Source of the DNA: CAITJF01 sp032654645
GTDB taxonomy: Bacteria; Pseudomonadota; Gammaproteobacteria; Burkholderiales; Gallionellaceae
Direction: 5' to 3'
Length of the DNA stretch: 64,000 bases
Assembly: GCA_032654645.1 (NCBI GenBank)
Contig: JAULAW010000015.1
Span: 434,001-498,000, forward strand
Shown: in pieces, positions 52,609 to 61,709 of the stretch
Position numbering within the stretch: position 1 is the first letter of the stretch
Layout of the letters: the number at the start of each line of letters is the position of its first letter
Position numbers and translations under genes: made by a program
The notes under the pieces: generated by a model
Database searches by the model: none
What the model was told of the DNA's origin: nothing
The model's input: the letters and a program-made list of their open reading frames with translations, nothing else

Positions 52609-54060
52609 GTGAATAGTCTGCTGAAAATCCTGCTTGCCAACCTAATGGAAGTGGCGGCGTTCGCGTTAACCCTGCTGGCTCTTGGCGGTTGCGCGCAAAA
52701 TCCGGTGAGTGGGCAACAGGATTTCGTGCTGATGTCCGAGGCGCAGGAAATCCGCTTTGGGCGAGATGCCAATGCTGATGTACGAACACAGTACAAAGTG
52801 TATGAATCCGCAGCGTTGCAGGGCTATGTAAACGGCGTAGGACAGAAGATCGCGCTACATAGCCATCGTCCCAATTTGCAATATCATTTCACCGTGCTGG
52901 ACTCGCCGGAAATTAACGCCTTCGCCTTGCCGGGCGGATATGTTTATATCACGCGCGGCATTCTTGCCTACCTGAATTCTGAAGCGGAATTGGCTGCCGT
53001 GCTCGCACACGAAATCGGCCATGTGACAGCGCGGCACGGTGTGCGCCAGGCCAGCGCCTCGCAGGCTACAGGTATCGGTATTGCCCTCGCTTCCATTTTT
53101 GTGCCGCAAATAAATTCTTCCAATCTCGGGCAAAACTTGGCCGGTGCGCTGCTTTCCGGTTATGGCCGTGATCACGAACTGGAAGCTGACCGCCTTGGCG
53201 CAGAATATCTGGCGCGCACCGAATATGATCCCCATGCGATGATCGAAGTGATAAGCATCCTGAAGAACCAGGAATTGCTGGACGCCGAAATTGCCAAACA
53301 GGAAGGGCGTGAGCCGCGCCGTTACCATGGCTTGTTCGCCACCCATCCGGATAATGACACGCGCCTGCAACAGGTAGTGGGCGAATCCAGCCATCTTACT
53401 GTCGCCAATCCCAATGGGGGATATGCGCAATTTTTGCAACAGATTGATGGCCTGACTTTTAACGAAAGCGGTGATCAGGGAGTGGTGCGCAACAACAAAT
53501 TCATGCACGCCGATCTTGGCCTGGTGCTGAGCTTCCCGCGAAGCTGGCGAGTGCAGAACATGCCGGACAAATTGCTTGCCTTCAGCCCGCAGGCCGATGC
53601 CGTGATACAGTTAAAAACAGATGGACGCTCGTCAGAAACGCCTACCGGCTATATGCGCCGTATGGCTGGCTCGGGTTCTGATAGTCAGATAGAAGCGCTG
53701 GACATCAACGGGCTGCCCGCCGCTCTCGCCACAATGCCTGCGGCAATGTCAGGAGTAATCTATCTCAATCGAAACACTTATATCATCCAGTGCAACACAA
53801 AATCGCGTGCCGCCTTCGCAGCCCATCGCAACGACATGCTGGATACCATCCAGAGTTTTCATGCCATGAGCGAGGTGGAACACAGGCTGGCCAAGCCGCT
53901 TGCCATCAAACTCATCACAGCGCGTTCCGGTGATACTTACGCTAATCTGGCGCAACATTCACCACTCGGTAAAGCCGCGGAAAATTACCTGCGCCTGATC
54001 AATGGGAGCTACCCACAGGGCGAGCCCATGCCGGGCCAATACGTCAAGATTGTAGAGTAA
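52609..54060 (+). CDS. M48-family metalloprotease lipoprotein with LysM-like tail
   Basis: The 483-residue protein has an N-terminal lipoprotein signal (ALTLLALGGC), the zinc motif HEIGH (134-138) with the third ligand in the HELEADRLG helix, and a C-terminal segment (IKLITARSGDTYANLAQHSPLGKAAENYLRLIN) like that of BepA/YfgC-type proteases. It probably degrades or matures misassembled outer-membrane proteins in the periplasm. The GTG start has AAAGG upstream. ATG 52645 gives an equally good signal, so the start is uncertain. Confidence 0.9.
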   Translation: MNSLLKILLANLMEVAAFALTLLALGGCAQNPVSGQQDFVLMSEAQEIRFGRDANADVRTQYKVYESAALQGYVNGVGQKIALHSHRPNLQYHFTVLDSPEINAFALPGGYVYITRGILAYLNSEAELAAVLAHEIGHVTARHGVRQASASQATGIGIALASIFVPQINSSNLGQNLAGALLSGYGRDHELEADRLGAEYLARTEYDPHAMIEVISILKNQELLDAEIAKQEGREPRRYHGLFATHPDNDTRLQQVVGESSHLTVANPNGGYAQFLQQIDGLTFNESGDQGVVRNNKFMHADLGLVLSFPRSWRVQNMPDKLLAFSPQADAVIQLKTDGRSSETPTGYMRRMAGSGSDSQIEALDINGLPAALATMPAAMSGVIYLNRNTYIIQCNTKSRAAFAAHRNDMLDTIQSFHAMSEVEHRLAKPLAIKLITARSGDTYANLAQHSPLGKAAENYLRLINGSYPQGEPMPGQYVKIVE

Positions 54061-54070
54061 TATTCTCCAC

Positions 54071-55729
54071 ATGTTCTCTTACCACACCATTGCCCGCGAG
54101 CATCCCATCACGCCAACCAAGGCCACTTTTCTCGCGCTGTTGTGCGCGGTATGGGTAATCACCGGGCTGGTGGGGCATGACCCGTGGAAGCCCGAAGATG
54201 CGCATAGTTTCGGGCTGGTTTACCACATCCTGCAAAGCGGCGACTGGCTTGTTCCCACCATTGCCGGCGAATCCTACATGGACAAACCGCCGCTGTTCTA
54301 CATGACTGCGGCGGTATTTGCCAAACTGTTTTCCCCCTGGCTTGCACTGCATGACGGCGCGCGCCTGGCGAGCGGTTTCTATACCGCACTCACGCTGCTG
54401 TTCACCGGGCTGGCCGGGCGCGAGCTGTTTGGCAGCGGACGCGGTTGGGCGGCAGCCATTATCCTGATTGGCTGTCTCGGCATGCTGGTGAGCGCGCATC
54501 AACTCCTCACCGATCTTGCTCTGCTCACCGGTATTGCCATGATGCTGTATGGTTTTGCCTTGAGCATGCGCCACCCTGCTGCCGCCGGTGCCCTGCTCGG
54601 CACTGGCGTGGGCATGGGTTTCATGGCCAAGGGCTTCATTGCGCCCATGATGTTTCTGCTCATCAGCGCCGCACTGCTGCTGTTCCGCAACTGGCGCATC
54701 CGCCCCGTCTTCACCAGCTTGGGCATCGCCGCGTTATGCGTTTTGCCGTGGCTGGCTATCTGGCCTTTCTTGCTGTACCAGCGCTCGCCGCATCTGTTTA
54801 CGGAATGGGCATGGACGCTGAACATCGGGCGCTGGTTCAACTATGCGCGCGGCGGCGATTACAATGAAGCTTTCTATTACATAAAAATTCTGCCATGGTT
54901 CGCCTGGCCTGCCTTGCCGCTTGCCGCATGGACGGTGTGGCAAGCGCGCAAGAAAGTGCTGTTCGTATCCGAATTTCAATTGCCGCTGATAAGTTTTGTC
55001 GTGATGCTGGTCACGCTGAGCTTGGTGCCCAACATCAAGGATATCTTTGCGCTACCCATGCTGCTGCCGCTTACCCTGCTCGCCACCGCATCACTCTCGA
55101 CACTGCGTCGCGGCGCGGCCAATGCGCTGGACTGGTTCGGCATCATGACCTTCGGTCTGATCGCCATCCTGATGTGGTGGGGCTGGACCGGTTTGCTGCT
55201 GGACAATCACGCCAAGATCACGCAATGGCTGAAAGAATACCAATCCGATTTCGAGCCTGCGGTCAACACCACAACATTCTGGATTGCGCTGCTTGCCAGC
55301 GTGCTGTGGGTAGTGTTGGTATGGCGCGTGGGGCGCTCCATACGCCGTTCGGTGACCAACTGGGCAGCAGGCGTCACGCTGATCTGGGTACTCGCCATGA
55401 CGCTATGGCTGCCCTGGCTGGATAGCGGCAAGAGCTACCGCAGCATGGTTGTTTCCCTCAAGCGCGCCCTGCCCGCGCAATACGATTGTATTGCCAGCCG
55501 TCGTGTAGATGCCACGCAACGCGCCATGCTGCAATACTTTGGCGGCATCCTCACGCGCCGCCATGCGCAGAGTGCTTGCAGCTTGCAACTGGTGCAAGGG
55601 AATCGTGCAGCCAAACCGGCGGAAGACGAAACGGAGTGGAAACAAATCTGGGAGGGCGGGCGCACCAGCGACAAAAACGAGCGCTACCGGTTGTACCGGC
55701 GGATAAAGAAAACTGATTCAGGGCAGTGA
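54071..55729 (+). CDS. ArnT-like membrane glycosyltransferase (PMT/GT83)
   Basis: The 552-residue protein has about 11 membrane helices and the N-terminal periplasmic loop motif DPWKPEDAHSFG..GDWLVPTIAGESYMDKPPLFY, the region where ArnT and other GT-C enzymes hold the catalytic acidic residue. Relatives transfer sugars from undecaprenyl-phosphate to lipid A or proteins. Which acceptor is used here is unknown, and no arnB/C/A genes are nearby. It starts 10 bases after the M48 protease gene. Confidence 0.88.
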   Translation: MFSYHTIAREHPITPTKATFLALLCAVWVITGLVGHDPWKPEDAHSFGLVYHILQSGDWLVPTIAGESYMDKPPLFYMTAAVFAKLFSPWLALHDGARLASGFYTALTLLFTGLAGRELFGSGRGWAAAIILIGCLGMLVSAHQLLTDLALLTGIAMMLYGFALSMRHPAAAGALLGTGVGMGFMAKGFIAPMMFLLISAALLLFRNWRIRPVFTSLGIAALCVLPWLAIWPFLLYQRSPHLFTEWAWTLNIGRWFNYARGGDYNEAFYYIKILPWFAWPALPLAAWTVWQARKKVLFVSEFQLPLISFVVMLVTLSLVPNIKDIFALPMLLPLTLLATASLSTLRRGAANALDWFGIMTFGLIAILMWWGWTGLLLDNHAKITQWLKEYQSDFEPAVNTTTFWIALLASVLWVVLVWRVGRSIRRSVTNWAAGVTLIWVLAMTLWLPWLDSGKSYRSMVVSLKRALPAQYDCIASRRVDATQRAMLQYFGGILTRRHAQSACSLQLVQGNRAAKPAEDETEWKQIWEGGRTSDKNERYRLYRRIKKTDSGQ

Positions 55730-55797
55730 AGTAAAACCATTGATCCGCATGTAACTGCAATTACTCCGGGATGTAATAAGACGCACGGAGGCCAGGG

Positions 55798-57312
55798 TCA
55801 GAAAAAGTTTATCCAGGCAAACTGCAACAGGAGCATTGCAATGATGGCTGACAACAGCAGATTGCGCCGCCGTTGTTGTGCAACCAGTTGCTGCAATGCG
55901 CTCTCGATTTCTGCTGTGGGATTTTGATGCAAGCGTTGATGCAGCAAGCGCGGCAATTGCGGTAACAGCGTGGCGTAATGCGGGGCTTCCTGGCGCAGTG
56001 CTTTGAGGAGGCCGCGCCATCCCACCTGTTCGCTCATCCAGCGTTCCAGCCAAGGCTTGGCGGTTTTCCACAGATCCAGTTCGGGGTCAAGTTGCAGTCC
56101 CAGTCCTTCAATGTTGAGCAGGGTTTTTTGCAGCAGCACCAGTTGCGGCTGAACTTCGATGCCGAAACGGCGCGAGGTCTGGAACAGGCGCAGCAGCACG
56201 CGCCCGAATGAAACTTCGCGCAACGGCCTGTCGAAGATAGGTTCGCATACCGCACGGATAGCGGATTCCAGTTCAACCACTCGCGTCTCCGCAGGCGCCC
56301 AGCCGGATTCGATATGCACTTCCGCAACACGCTTGTAGTCGCGTTGGAAAAAGGCAATGAAATTCTGTGCGAGGTAATGCTTGTCGGTGTCGGTAAGGGT
56401 GCCCATGATGCCGAAGTCCAGAGCGATATAGCGCCCGTCGCGCGCCACTTGTACGTTGCCGGGGTGCATGTCGGCGTGAAAGAAGCCGTCGCGGAACACC
56501 TGGGTATAGAAAATTTCTACTCCGTTTTCGGCGAGTTTGGGGATGTCTATGCCCGCCGCGCGCAACGCATCCACCCGGCTGACGGAGATGCCGTCCATGC
56601 GCTCCATGACCATCACCTCCGTCGCGCACCAGTCCCAGTATACTTCCGGCACCAACAGTAGATTGGAGTTATCAAAATTGCGCTTCAACTGGCTGGCGCA
56701 GGCGGCTTCGCGTATCAAGTCGAGTTCGTCGTGCAAATGCTTCTCGAACTCGATCACAACCTGGCGTGGCTTCAGCCGCTTGCCATCTTCCCACCAGCGC
56801 TCCATCAGGCCGGCGCAGATGTCGAGCAGCGCGACATCGTGTTCGATGACGTGCTCGACACCGGGCCGCAGGATTTTCACCGCAGCCTCGCGCCCGTCAT
56901 GCAGCACGGCAAAATGCACCTGCGCCACCGATGCGCTGGCGATAGGCGTCTCATCAAAACTGTGGAACACCTCGCCGAGCTTCTTTTTATAGATGCGCTC
57001 CAGCAGCGCCACCGCTTGCACGGAGGGAAACGGCGGCACCTGGTCTTGCAGCTTGGCCAGTTCGTCGGCGATATCGGTGGGCATCAGGTCGCGTCGCGTG
57101 GAAAGCACCTGGCCGAACTTGACGAAGATCGGCCCCAGCGTTTCCAGCGCGCGGCGCAGCCTTTCCGCGCGCGGCGCAGATGTGTTGCGGAAGAACAGCA
57201 GGAAATTGAGCGGCACAAGCAGCCAACGCGTGCGCCGGTGCGCGAGCAGGAACTCATCCAGCCCGAAACGCAACACCACAAAAAATATTTTAAGCAGGCG
57301 TAACAGGCGCAT
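55798..57312 (-). CDS. ubiB: Ubiquinone biosynthesis kinase-like protein UbiB
   Basis: UbiB is an ABC1/ADCK-family membrane protein needed for ubiquinone synthesis. The 504-residue protein has the family KxGQ motif (FVKFGQVLSTRRDLMP), the alanine-containing VAQVH nucleotide loop, the HADMHPGN catalytic stretch and ALDFGIMG, and two C-terminal membrane helices (LLLSAIIAMLLLQFAWINFF). GGAG precedes the start. It is usually near ubiE/ubiJ, but here the neighbours are a Tim44-domain gene and an ArnT-like gene. Confidence 0.95.
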   Translation of the reverse strand: MRLLRLLKIFFVVLRFGLDEFLLAHRRTRWLLVPLNFLLFFRNTSAPRAERLRRALETLGPIFVKFGQVLSTRRDLMPTDIADELAKLQDQVPPFPSVQAVALLERIYKKKLGEVFHSFDETPIASASVAQVHFAVLHDGREAAVKILRPGVEHVIEHDVALLDICAGLMERWWEDGKRLKPRQVVIEFEKHLHDELDLIREAACASQLKRNFDNSNLLLVPEVYWDWCATEVMVMERMDGISVSRVDALRAAGIDIPKLAENGVEIFYTQVFRDGFFHADMHPGNVQVARDGRYIALDFGIMGTLTDTDKHYLAQNFIAFFQRDYKRVAEVHIESGWAPAETRVVELESAIRAVCEPIFDRPLREVSFGRVLLRLFQTSRRFGIEVQPQLVLLQKTLLNIEGLGLQLDPELDLWKTAKPWLERWMSEQVGWRGLLKALRQEAPHYATLLPQLPRLLHQRLHQNPTAEIESALQQLVAQQRRRNLLLSAIIAMLLLQFAWINFF

Positions 57313-57443
57313 ATTTATTTCTCCACCCGTCCTTCAGGAGGGCGGGCAGCAGTGAGTATTCTTCGATCCGGTATTCCGCCAGTGCCTGCGGGCAGATGAT
57401 TCTGAGCATCAACAACAGCAGCAGGCTGGGCAAACACGATAAC

Positions 57444-58301
57444 CTAGTGCAAGGTGGTTTGTTGTATTCCCGCCAGCAGCCAAACCGACTTGTCGTCACG
57501 CAGATTTTTATGCACGTGCCAGATTTCATCCACGTTGTCCGGCGCGCCATTATTTTCCCGCAATTGCCCGGTGAAGCGCACGGTGGCAATTGCCCAATCG
57601 CCTTCGTTCACCACTTCCAGCAACTCGCCGTTGATCGCCATCACATCGGTTCTTTGCGGCGTATTATCGCGTTCCTGCATCTGCATCGAGATTTCCGCGA
57701 ACATTTCCGGCGTGGTGTATTCGCGAATATCGTTCAAATCCTTGCGGTCATTTGCTGCCTGCAGGCGGATAAACGATGTTTTTGCGCTGCGCAGAAAAGT
57801 TTCCACCGGAAAATCTGCCGGGATGTTGCCCGGAACAGCAGGCGCGGCGCCGGGTGCGCTAGTGCCATACACCGGCTGCTGTACAGGCAGCGGCTCGTTA
57901 TAGGGTGCGCCTGCTCCGGCATATTGCATTGCAGGCTGTTGCTTCTTGCGGAACAGGGAAATCAGGAACATCAGCGCAACGCCGGCAAGAATCGCCATCA
58001 GGATGCCGCCCATCGCGCCGCCCAAGCCGCCGCCCGCAAACAGCGCACCCAAACCTGCGCCAATAGCCAAGCCAGCCAACGGGCCGAGCCATTTATTGCC
58101 AGCCGGTGCAGGCGCGGCGGCAGGCGCTGCGCCCGGCGCCGGAGCGGGGGCTGCTGCCGGAGCTTTCGGCGCCGGTTGAGCATCCATCGTTCGTTGCTTG
58201 CCAATACTGCCTCCCCCGCCAAAGCGCTTGGCTTCCGCCGTTGCGGCAAACAAACTCAAACTGGTCAAGGCAATCGTCAATAGCATCAAAAATCGTTTCA
58301 T
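57444..58301 (-). CDS. Tim44-like domain membrane protein
   Basis: The 285-residue product has a signal or anchor (MKRFLMLLTIALTSLSLFA), an Ala/Pro-rich linker, a glycine-rich hydrophobic segment with a second helix (GGILMAILAGVALMFLISLF), and a C-terminal Tim44-like domain (about 165-285, with FLRSAKTSFIRLQAANDRKDLNDIREYTTPEMF). Function in bacteria is uncertain. The ATG at 58301 has CGAGGA upstream, while the longer frame runs through noncoding sequence. It precedes ubiB on the same strand. Confidence 0.9.
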   Translation of the reverse strand: MKRFLMLLTIALTSLSLFAATAEAKRFGGGGSIGKQRTMDAQPAPKAPAAAPAPAPGAAPAAAPAPAGNKWLGPLAGLAIGAGLGALFAGGGLGGAMGGILMAILAGVALMFLISLFRKKQQPAMQYAGAGAPYNEPLPVQQPVYGTSAPGAAPAVPGNIPADFPVETFLRSAKTSFIRLQAANDRKDLNDIREYTTPEMFAEISMQMQERDNTPQRTDVMAINGELLEVVNEGDWAIATVRFTGQLRENNGAPDNVDEIWHVHKNLRDDKSVWLLAGIQQTTLH

Positions 58302-58406
58302 GTAATCCTCGTAATATAGGTTAATACAAAGCGGGTGTGAGTATAACACTGGCGGTTGAAACGGAACCTTCATGATGTATCGCCTGCGCTGCCGACGGGA
58401 TGTTAT

Positions 58407-59108
58407 TCACACAACCAGCCAAGGTGGCTCGCTTGTCAAGGTCAGCAGTTCCCCGCTAAGGGGGTGGGTAAAGCTCAGCATGCTTGCGTGCAACAGCATT
58501 CGTTCTGCACTGCCACTCGCCACTCCCCTATACAACCTGTCTCCCAGAATCGGGTGCCCGATGGCTGCAAGATGAACGCGCAACTGGTGGGTGCGCCCGG
58601 TCACTGGCTCCAGTTCAATGTGGCTGCTATCGGTATTCATGTCATACATTAGCAAACGATAGCGCGTGAGCGAGGGCTTGCCTATGGCCATGTCCACCTT
58701 CTGCATCGGGCGATTTGGCCAATCGCATATCAGCGGCAGATTGATCTCGCCCCATCCCTCTTTACGGCCTTCCAACCGTGATACGCAACCCTCCGGCTCC
58801 AACCTGCCCGACACCACTGCCACATAGCGTTTTTGCACCTCGCGTTCGCTGAACATCTGCGAAAGGCGGCGCTGCACCGCAGCACCCCGCGCAAAGACCA
58901 GCAGGCCGGAAGTTGCCATATCCAAACGATGCACGATCAGCGTATCAGGGAACTCGGCCTGCACGCGGGACGCCAGACAGTCCTGCTTATCCGCACCGCG
59001 TCCCGGCACGGCGAGCAATCCAGCAGGTTTGTTCACCACAATAAGGGATTCATCCCGGCAGACAAGATCGAGACCGTTACAGGGTGGCGGGCCGAAGGTG
59101 TGCCGCAA
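58407..59108 (-). CDS. RluA-family pseudouridine synthase
   Basis: The 233-residue protein has the pseudouridine synthase core with catalytic HRLDMATSGLLVFARG and C-terminal GRTHQLRVHLAAIGHPILGD, without an S4 domain, which fits RluA (23S U746 and tRNA U32) or a close relative. The frame can start only at TTG 59108, just after the upstream stop, or further inside. It follows the SSS transporter gene by 22 bases and is probably co-transcribed. Confidence 0.88.
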   Translation of the reverse strand: MRHTFGPPPCNGLDLVCRDESLIVVNKPAGLLAVPGRGADKQDCLASRVQAEFPDTLIVHRLDMATSGLLVFARGAAVQRRLSQMFSEREVQKRYVAVVSGRLEPEGCVSRLEGRKEGWGEINLPLICDWPNRPMQKVDMAIGKPSLTRYRLLMYDMNTDSSHIELEPVTGRTHQLRVHLAAIGHPILGDRLYRGVASGSAERMLLHASMLSFTHPLSGELLTLTSEPPWLVV

Positions 59109-59130
59109 ATTTGAGGCCTAGCCGAAGAGC

Positions 59131-60651
59131 CTAATGCTCGCTATGGTGTGTTGGATGGTGGAGCGGGTGCTCCGCCACATGATCGGTATGGCTTGCGGCT
59201 TGGTGATGGAGTTGTGCGTGTTCGGGTTCTTCCGGTAGCGGCTTACGCACGACGCTGGGCAGAAGTGAGCCGATTATCATGCCGAATATGCTGGCGAACA
59301 GCCCGGCAAAGTGCGCCGGAACAAAAGGGGCTTCCGGCCCGAAGACCAGGATGGATAGCCACATCGAAAGCCCGCAGAAGATCGCCGCCAGCGCGCCCTG
59401 GGTGGTAGAACGTTTCCAATAGACCCCCGACACCAGTGGAACAAAGGCCATGACCAGCGTGATCTGGTAAGCGTTTTCGACCATCTTGAAAATGCTGGCT
59501 TTCGAGTTCATGGCGTATAGGGTGACCAGGATGGTGAACACCACTGTCACGCCACGCATGGTATGCAGCATCTTGCGGTCTGACAGCCTGTGCCCCAGCA
59601 TCGGCTTGAGTATGTTTTCGCTGAATGTCACCGAAGGCGCCAGTAGCGTCGCCGAGGCGCAGCTCTTGATGGCGGAAAGCAGCGCGCCGAAGAACATCAC
59701 CTGGGCAAACAACGGCGCGTGTTGCATCACCAAAGTAGGCAGAATCAGTTGTGGGTCTACATCTATCAATCCTTCCACCATTTTCGGGTCGATCAGCGTG
59801 GCCGAGTAAGCAAGGAACATCGGCACGAAGGCGAACAGGAAGTAAAGGCAGCCGCCCAGCACCGATCCCCAGATGGCGATTTTCTCCGTCTTGGAAGATT
59901 GCACCCGCTGGAACACGTCCTGCTGCGGAATCGAACCGAACATCATGGTGACCCAGGCGGCGGCGAAAGCGATGATCTCCTTGAGGTCGAGCGCCGGGAA
60001 GAACTCGAATTTGCCCGCCTGCATCGCGTGATCCACCACCACGCCCACGCCGCCGACCTGCCCGCTGATTTCATGGCCGATGAACAACATGCCGATGACG
60101 ATGATAATCATCTGGATGAAGTCGGTAATGGCCACCGCCCACATGCCGCCAAAGAAGGTGTAGATCAGGATGGTGCCGGAGCCGATCCACATCCCGGTGA
60201 TTTTGCTGATCTCGCCGCCGGATACCACGTTGAACACTAGGCCCAGCGCCGTAATCTGCGCCCCCACCCAGCCGAGGTAGGAAATGACGATGGCGATCGT
60301 GGTCAGCACCTCGACGCTGCGTCCAAATTTTTTCTTGTAAAAATCACCTATGGTCAGCAGGTTCATCCGATAGAGCGGAGCGGCAAAGAACAGCCCGACC
60401 AGGATCAGGCACATGGAAGCGCCAAACGGGTCGGCCACCACACCGTGCAAGCCTTCCTTGAGAAAGGTGGCTGGAATGCCGAGCACCGTTTCCGAGCCGA
60501 ACCAGGTGGCGAACACGGTGGCCGTGACCATGTAGAACGGAAGGCGCCGCCCGGCGATGGCGAAATCTTTGGTGTTGTGGACGCGCGTGGCAGCGTAAAG
60601 GCCGATGCCGACCGAAATAACCCAATAGGCGATGACAAACCAGAGCAACAT
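59131..60651 (-). CDS. Sodium:solute symporter family protein
   Basis: The 506-residue protein has about 13 membrane helices and typical SSS features (ATWFGSETVLGIPATFLKEG, IYTFFGGMWAVAITDFIQM). The substrate is not evident. Its C-terminal 45 residues are unusual: rich in His and Glu (HHQAASHTDHVAEHPLHHPTHH), suggesting a cytosolic metal-binding or pH-sensing tail. The gene is divergent from nadK. Confidence 0.9.
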   Translation of the reverse strand: MLLWFVIAYWVISVGIGLYAATRVHNTKDFAIAGRRLPFYMVTATVFATWFGSETVLGIPATFLKEGLHGVVADPFGASMCLILVGLFFAAPLYRMNLLTIGDFYKKKFGRSVEVLTTIAIVISYLGWVGAQITALGLVFNVVSGGEISKITGMWIGSGTILIYTFFGGMWAVAITDFIQMIIIVIGMLFIGHEISGQVGGVGVVVDHAMQAGKFEFFPALDLKEIIAFAAAWVTMMFGSIPQQDVFQRVQSSKTEKIAIWGSVLGGCLYFLFAFVPMFLAYSATLIDPKMVEGLIDVDPQLILPTLVMQHAPLFAQVMFFGALLSAIKSCASATLLAPSVTFSENILKPMLGHRLSDRKMLHTMRGVTVVFTILVTLYAMNSKASIFKMVENAYQITLVMAFVPLVSGVYWKRSTTQGALAAIFCGLSMWLSILVFGPEAPFVPAHFAGLFASIFGMIIGSLLPSVVRKPLPEEPEHAQLHHQAASHTDHVAEHPLHHPTHHSEH

Positions 60652-60800
60652 GGATTAAAAAATGGATTCGTTACAATGAATGAATTAATTGTAATTCATA
60701 TTGGCAGCGCAATAGAAGTAAAAATACACCGCAAGCGGAGCCGGCATGCCGGGTAGTATTCTGCGCATTCGCGCCCGCTTGCCGGATTCTGTTGCGCACT

Positions 60801-60829
60801 TTGTCAATCAATGGGCAATATGGTTTAAT
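60801..60829 (+). promoter_or_regulatory. Sigma-70-type promoter of nadK
   Basis: TTGTCA (60801-60806), a 17-base spacer and TTTAAT (60824-60829) give a good -35/-10 pair. The expected start at about 60836 falls next to the nadK ATG at 60837, so the transcript would be essentially leaderless. Confidence 0.6.
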
Positions 60830-60836
60830 CGCGCTC

Positions 60837-61709
60837 ATGAAATTTCCCTTTAAGACCGTTGCCCTGATTGGCAAATATAAGGCGCCGGAAATCACTGGGC
60901 CGCTGCTGCGCCTGGCGGCTTTCCTTTCCGGGAAAGGTGTTGCCGTGGTGGTGGACAGCATTACTGCCGGGCATATTACGCAGCACGATTACCGCGAAAT
61001 GCCGCTGAACGAGATGGGCGGGGCGGTTGACCTGGCCATCGTGCTGGGCGGCGACGGCACCATGTTGAACATTGCTTGCACCCTGGCGCCCTTCGATATT
61101 CCGTTGGTGGGTGTGAACCAGGGGAGGCTGGGTTTTCTTACCGACATTTCTCTCGACACGGTGCAGCAGACTATCGCCGCCATGCTGGAGGGAAAATTTG
61201 TCACTGAAAAACGCCTGTTGCTTACCACGCGCATTCTGCGCGATGGGACGGAGGTGTTTAATGCGCTGTCGCTCAACGAAGTGGTGGTGCACCGTGGCAA
61301 TATCAGCAGCATGATCGAGTTCGAGGTGCGCATTGATGGTGAATACCTCTACAACCAGCGAGCGGACGGGCTGATCGTGGCGACACCGACCGGCTCTACG
61401 GCCTACGCTCTATCCGCCGGCGGGCCAATTTTGCACCCCAGCCTGGATCTTATCGCGCTGGTGCCGGTGTGCCCGCACACCTTGAGCAACCGCCCCATCG
61501 TGGTAAAGAGCGAATCGGTGCTGGAAGTTCTGATGCATCGCACCAGTGCCGTGAGTGTGCGTTTTGACAGCCATACCCATTTCGACTTGCAGGGCCACGA
61601 CAAGCTGGTAGTTTCGCGTTACCCTACGCCGGTCTGCCTGCTGCATCCGGTGGGGCACAGCTATTACCATACTCTGCGCGAGAAACTGCTCTGGAATAAG
61701 ACCCTGTAA
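60837..61709 (+). CDS. nadK: NAD kinase
   Basis: NadK phosphorylates NAD to NADP. The 290-residue protein has the GGDGTML motif (AIVLGGDGTMLNIA), NQGRLGFLTD, and the glycine-rich TPTGSTAYALSAGGPI. I chose ATG 60837 (MKFPFKTVALIGK), matching family starts. An upstream frame start would place coding sequence over the promoter. Its stop overlaps the recN start by one base (TAATG). Confidence 0.97.
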   Translation: MKFPFKTVALIGKYKAPEITGPLLRLAAFLSGKGVAVVVDSITAGHITQHDYREMPLNEMGGAVDLAIVLGGDGTMLNIACTLAPFDIPLVGVNQGRLGFLTDISLDTVQQTIAAMLEGKFVTEKRLLLTTRILRDGTEVFNALSLNEVVVHRGNISSMIEFEVRIDGEYLYNQRADGLIVATPTGSTAYALSAGGPILHPSLDLIALVPVCPHTLSNRPIVVKSESVLEVLMHRTSAVSVRFDSHTHFDLQGHDKLVVSRYPTPVCLLHPVGHSYYHTLREKLLWNKTL

